Of a stretch of DNA of 64,000 nucleotides, positions 59,186 to 64,000 are shown piece after piece. Numbering within the stretch: position 1 is the stretch's first letter; every line of letters begins with the position of its first letter. The notes below the pieces were generated by a model, which was not told the DNA's origin, made no database searches, and saw nothing but the letters and a program-made list of their open reading frames with translations. A program made the translations under genes and the position numbers. The stretch is from Melieria omissa (taxonomy: Eukaryota; Arthropoda; Insecta; Diptera; Ulidiidae), in the NCBI GenBank assembly GCA_963971225.1, contig CAXARI010000118.1, positions 1 to 64,000 of the forward strand, in the 5' to 3' direction.

Positions 59186-60567
59186 GATTGTGCGTACTTA
59201 GGTTCCACAAGCATTTTATTGGTTATATAGATCAGAGGTGCATTCTTTCAATCAGTCGTTGTTGTGACAGCAACGAAGCAACACGTGTGGGGGCTGCGCG
59301 GATTTTTGTTTTGTTGCCTCAAGAAATTCTATGTATGAAAAAAAATTAGATGCTTTTGTTGTTGTAGTTTTTGTGTGTATGCTTTTTTGTGTTGGCGATT
59401 GGTTGGCCTTTCGGCAATGACAAATGGGAACATTATATTTTTTTCACTTATAATTTTAAGGGTCAAGCGAAATGCACAATGTGCTTTCAACTAATTCAAC
59501 TAATTAAATAATTTGTTTGCATTTTTTTTGGGCAACTTTACATGTATTGGTTTTTGCTTTTCCATAAGAAGATTTTGGGCACCCCCTGATATAGATGTAT
59601 CATGTGGTCGATATCACTTTTCCACAACGAAATTCTCCTGCATTATTTGAGATAGCGAGAAGATTGACCCCATTTATGAAAGCTCAAAACTCCAGCTAGG
59701 TTTTAAGGTTATTATTTTTTCTATAAACCTAGAATCATCATATATTACAAGCATTTTATCGATTTTGCAGTAGGCAGCCATTTAATGTCACTCTTGCGCA
59801 TCGATCTGTTCATGATTGCCGAATAGTAATCAAATTATTGATTTAATTTGATAAAGCTGCAATCTCTAGCTACATTTTAAGGGGTTTTTTATTAACGTAA
59901 CCCATACCGTTTGGAATCTATAAGCACTTTAGTGGTGAGTGTGTATTTTGTAATAGGCAGTTTTTCAATGTTATCCTTGCGCATCGATATGCTCATTACT
60001 CCTGAAGGATAATGAAAAGTTAGGGACCAATATAGAAAGCATAAGACTCTGGCTAAATTTTAAGGGGTCAATTATTAATATGCACTTATGCATTTGGTGT
60101 TGACAAGCATTTTAGTGGTCGCACCCAAGTAGCAATTTTTTCAAAGTCACCGTTCCAAATCGATTTGCTTTCGAACCTTGGGGTATAGAAGGATGATTGA
60201 TACCATTATAGAAAGCATACGAGTCTAGCTAAATAATAAGGCATAATATTATTAAAATCCGTTAACGGGTCGAGATTTAAGAGCCATAATTTCGATCATG
60301 CTGCCGGTGGGATATTTTTTGTATTTACCAAATTGGTGAAAGGTGGTCACTCTGGCTTAATTTTGACGCCATTTTGATTAAAGTGATTGTGCGTACTTAG
60401 GTTCCACAAGCATTTGATTGGTTATATAGATCAGAGGTGCATTCTTTCAATCAGTCGTTGTTGTGACAGCAACGAAGCAACACGTGTGGGGCTGCGCGGC
60501 AGCCATTTAATGTCACTCTTGTGCATCGATCTGTTCATGATTGCCGAATAGTAAGTAGAGTAGTAGA

Positions 60568-60896
60568 CAGCCGCCGTGGCTCAGTTGGTTAGTGCGCGGT
60601 TAAAGCGAGTCGCATGCAGAGCGACGCTAGTTCGAATTCTGCATGTAGTAACACCTAAAAAAAATAACGGGAAACTCGTTTTCTCTTTCGGTGGCTGTCC
60701 TCTCAGCTGGAAATGGCAAACCTCTGAGAGTAAAAATTGCCTATGAAAAAGCTCCCAACCTGCCGTTCGGAACCGGCATAAAACTGTAGGTCCCTTCCAC
60801 CCGCGTACAAAATTCACACGCACAACACGGGTGGTTGCGGGAAGCTAGGCCTTAGTCTCGCGTAAGCGGGCTGTCGTGCCAATCAATTATTATTAT
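60568..60896 (+). mobile_element. tRNA-derived SINE, copy 11
   Basis: Full-length copy. Shares GCGCGGTTAAAGCGAG with copy 12 (others have GGTCCAAGCG), just after the A box. Confidence 0.88.
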
Positions 60897-62262
60897 GATT
60901 GTGCGTACTTAGGTTCCACAAGCATTTGATTGGTTATATAGATCAGAGGTGCATTCTTTCAATCAGTCGTTGTTGTGACAGCAACGAAGCAACACGTGTG
61001 GGGGCTGCGCGGATTTTTGTTTTGTTGCCTCAAGAAATTCTATGTATGAAAAAAAATTAGATGCTTTTGTTGTTGTAGTTTTTGTGTTGGCGATTGGTTG
61101 GCCTTTCGGCAATGACAAATGGGAACATTATATTTTTTTCACTTATAATTTTAAGGGTCAAGCGAAATGCACAATGTGCTTTCAACTAATTCAACTAATT
61201 AAATAATTTGTTTGCATTTTTTTTGGGCAACTTTACATGTATTGGTTTTTGCTTTTCCATAAGAAGATTTTGGGCACCCCCTGATATAGATGTATCATGT
61301 GGTCGATATCACTTTTCCACAACGAAATTCTCCTGCATTATTTGAGATAGCGAGAAGATTGACCCCATTTATGAAAGCTCAAAACTCCAGCTAGGTTTTC
61401 AGGTTATTATTTTTTCTATAAACCTAGAATCATCATATATTACAAGCATTTTATCGATTTTGCAGTAGGCAGCCATTTAATGTCACTCTTGCGCATCGAT
61501 CTGTTCATGATTGCCGAATAGTAATCAAATTATTGATTTAATTTGATAAAGCTGCAATCTCTAGCTACATTTTAAGGGGTTTTTTATTAACGTAACCCAT
61601 ACCGTTTGGAATCTATAAGCACTTCAGTGGTGAGTGTGTATTTTGTAATAGGCAGTGTTTCAATGTTATCTTTGCGCATCGATATGCTCATTATTCCTGA
61701 CGGATAATGAAAAGTTATGGACCAATATAGAAAGCATAAGACTCTGGCTAAATTTTAAGGGGTCAATTATTAATATGCACTTATGCATTTGGTGTTGACA
61801 AGCATTTTAGTGGTCGCACCCAAGTAGCAATTTTTTCAAAGTCACCGTTCCAAATCGATTTGCTTTCGAACCTTGGGGTATAGAAGGATGATTGATACCA
61901 TTATAGAAAGCATACGAGTCTAGCTAAATAATAAGGCATAATATTATTAAAATCCGTTAACGGGTCGAGATTTAAGAGCCATAATTTCGATCATGCTGCC
62001 GGTGGGATATTTTTTTTATTTAACAAATTGGTGAAAGGTGGTCACTCTGGCTTAATTTTGACGCCATTTTGATTAAAGTGATTGTGCGTACTTAGGTTCC
62101 ACAAGCATTTGATTGGTTATATAGATCAGAGGTGCATTCTTTCAATCAGTCGTTGTTGTGACAGCAACGAAGCAACACGTGTGGGGCTGCGCGGCAGCCA
62201 TTTAATGTCACTCTTGCGCATCGATCTGTTCATGATTGCCGAATAGTAAGTAGAGTAGTAGA

Positions 62263-62591
62263 CAGCCGCCGTGGCTCAGTTGGTTAGTGCGCGGTTAAAG
62301 CGAGTCGCATGCAGAGCGACGCTAGTTCGAATTCTGCATGTAGTAACACCTAAAAAAAATAACGGGAAACTCGTTTTCTCTTTCGGTGGCTGTCCTCTCA
62401 GCTGGAAATGGCAAACCTCTGAGAGTAAAAATTGCCTATGAAAAAGCTCCCAACCTGCCGTTCGGAACCGGCATAAAACTGTAGGTCCCTTCCACCCGCG
62501 TACAAAATTCACACGCACAACACGGGTGGTTGCGGGAAGCTAAGCCTTAGTCTCGCGTAAGCGGGCTGTCGTGCCAATCAATTATTATTAT
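62263..62591 (+). mobile_element. tRNA-derived SINE, copy 12
   Basis: Full-length copy, 1,695 bp after copy 11 and sharing its GGTTAAAG variant, so the two are products of a local duplication. Confidence 0.88.
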
Positions 62592-63065
62592 GATTGTGCG
62601 TACTTAGGTTCCACAAGCATTTGATTGGTTATATAGATCAGAGGTGCATTCTTTCAATCAGTCGTTGTTGTGACAGCAACGAAGCAACACGTGTGGGGGC
62701 TGCGCGGATTTTTGTTTTGTTGCCTCAAGAAATTGTATGTATGAAAAAAAATTAGATGCTTTTGTTGTTGTAGTTTTTGTGTTGGCGATTGGTTGGCCTT
62801 TCGGCAATGACAAATGGGAACATTATATTTTTTTCACTTATAATTTTAAGGGTCAAGCGAAATGCACAATGTGCTTTCAACTAATTAAATAATTTGTTTG
62901 AATTTTTTTGGGCAACTTTACATGTATTGGTTTTTGCTTTTCCATAAGAAGATTTTGGGCACCCCCTGATATAGATGTATCATGTGGTCGATATCACTTT
63001 TCCACAACGAAATTCTCCTGCATTATTTCAGATAACGAGAAGATTGACCCCATTTATGAAAGCTC

Positions 63066-63956
63066 AAAACTCCAGCTAGGTTTTAAGGTTATTATTTTTT
63101 CTATAAACCTAGAATCATCATATTTTACAAGCATTTTATCGATTTTGCAGTAGGCAGCCATTTAATGTCACCCTTGCGCATCGATCTGTTCATGATTGCC
63201 GAATAGTAATCAAATTATTGATTTAATTTGATAAAGCTGCATTCTCTAGCTACATTTTAAGGGGTTTTTTATTAACGTAACCCATACCGTTTGGAATCTA
63301 TAAGCACTTTAGTGGTGAGTGTGTATTTTGTAATAGGCAGTTTTTCAATGTTATCCTTGCGCATCGATATGCTCATTACTCCTGAAGGATAATGAAAAGT
63401 TAGGGACCAATATAGAAAGCATAAGACTCTGGCTAAATTTTAAGGGGTCAATTATTAATATGCACTTATGCATTTGGTGTTGACAAGCATTTTAGTGGTC
63501 GCACCCAAGTAGCAATTTTTTCAAAGTCACCGTTCCAAATCGATTTGCTTTCGAACCTTGGGGTATAGAAGGATGATTGATACCATTATAGAAAGCATAC
63601 GAGTCTAGCTAAATAATAAGGCATAATATTATTAAAATCCGTTAACGGGTCGAGAGTTAACAGCCATAATTTCGATCATGCTGCCGGTGGGATATTTTTT
63701 TTATTTACCAAATTTTCACTTATAATTTTAAGGGTCAAGCGAAATGCACAATGTGCTTTCAACTAATTCAATTAATAAAATAATTTGTTTGCATTTTTTT
63801 GGGCAACTTTACATGTATTGGTTTTTGCTTTTCCATAAGAAGATTTTGGGCACCCCCTGATATAGATGTATCATGTGGTCGATATCACTTTTCCACAACG
63901 AAATTCTCCTGCATTATTTGAGATAGCGAGAAGATTGACCCCATTTATGAAAGCTC
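63066..63956 (+). repeat. Shortened satellite monomer (891 bp, 'F' type)
   Basis: TTTATTTACCAAATT is joined to TTCACTTATAATTTT at about 63708-63716, identical to the junction at about 31722. Confidence 0.88.
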
Positions 63957-64000
63957 AAAACTCCAGCTAGGTTTTAAGGTTATTATTTTTTCTATAAACC

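Larger units (their letters stand above)
58082..64000 (+). repeat. Satellite array, right arm, segment 6
   Basis: Monomer blocks close at 58565, 59685, 61380, 63065 and 63956, and the array runs off the window end. Most units are the 1.69-kb composite with a SINE. The 1,120-bp unit has an internal deletion at about 58656-58663. No gene is visible. Confidence 0.95.

Overview
This window is repetitive DNA from an animal genome, most likely an insect and probably a fly. It has no cellular gene that I can support. The insect call rests on four things: an intact env-bearing Ty3/Gypsy element of the errantivirus type, a Gypsy element with a zinc-knuckle gag, a non-LTR reverse transcriptase fragment, and a tRNA-derived SINE. 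Tephritid-like flies fit, but species and chromosome cannot be read from the sequence.

Layout: almost everything is one complex satellite with a monomer of about 1.17-1.18 kb. From 1 to 13213 about 12 monomers run in one orientation. From about 14594 to 64000 the same satellite runs in the opposite orientation. The switch sits inside a broken copy of a Gypsy LTR (13214-14593), which itself carries a 1,019 bp insert with strong hairpins. Within a monomer, degenerate sub-repeats of about 175-180 bp show that the satellite grew from a smaller, nucleosome-sized unit. The left arm shows a higher-order repeat of seven monomers (about 7.8 kb), best marked by two copies of a shortened monomer and two copies of another variant.

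In the right arm the satellite has captured a SINE of about 330 bp. Twelve copies are present, all with the same flanking satellite breakpoints, so they spread by satellite amplification and not by twelve insertions. This produces composite units of about 1.69 kb and short SINE units of about 0.51 kb.

Elements inserted into the satellite are: a solo LTR at 15980-16399 (TSD GTAT); a 1,980 bp hAT-like DNA transposon at 25257-27236 (16 bp TIRs, 8 bp TSD CTGACGGA); an internally deleted Gypsy element at 37089-40218 (TSD ATAT; gag plus an integrase remnant, minus strand); a 5'-truncated non-LTR element at 44237-45230 (one nonsense codon in the RT frame); and a complete errantivirus-like element at 51566-58012 (TSD CGGG, minus strand; gag, pol and env all open), which split a SINE copy. 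The satellite and TE boundaries are read directly from the sequence. Ages, mechanisms and host identity are inference.
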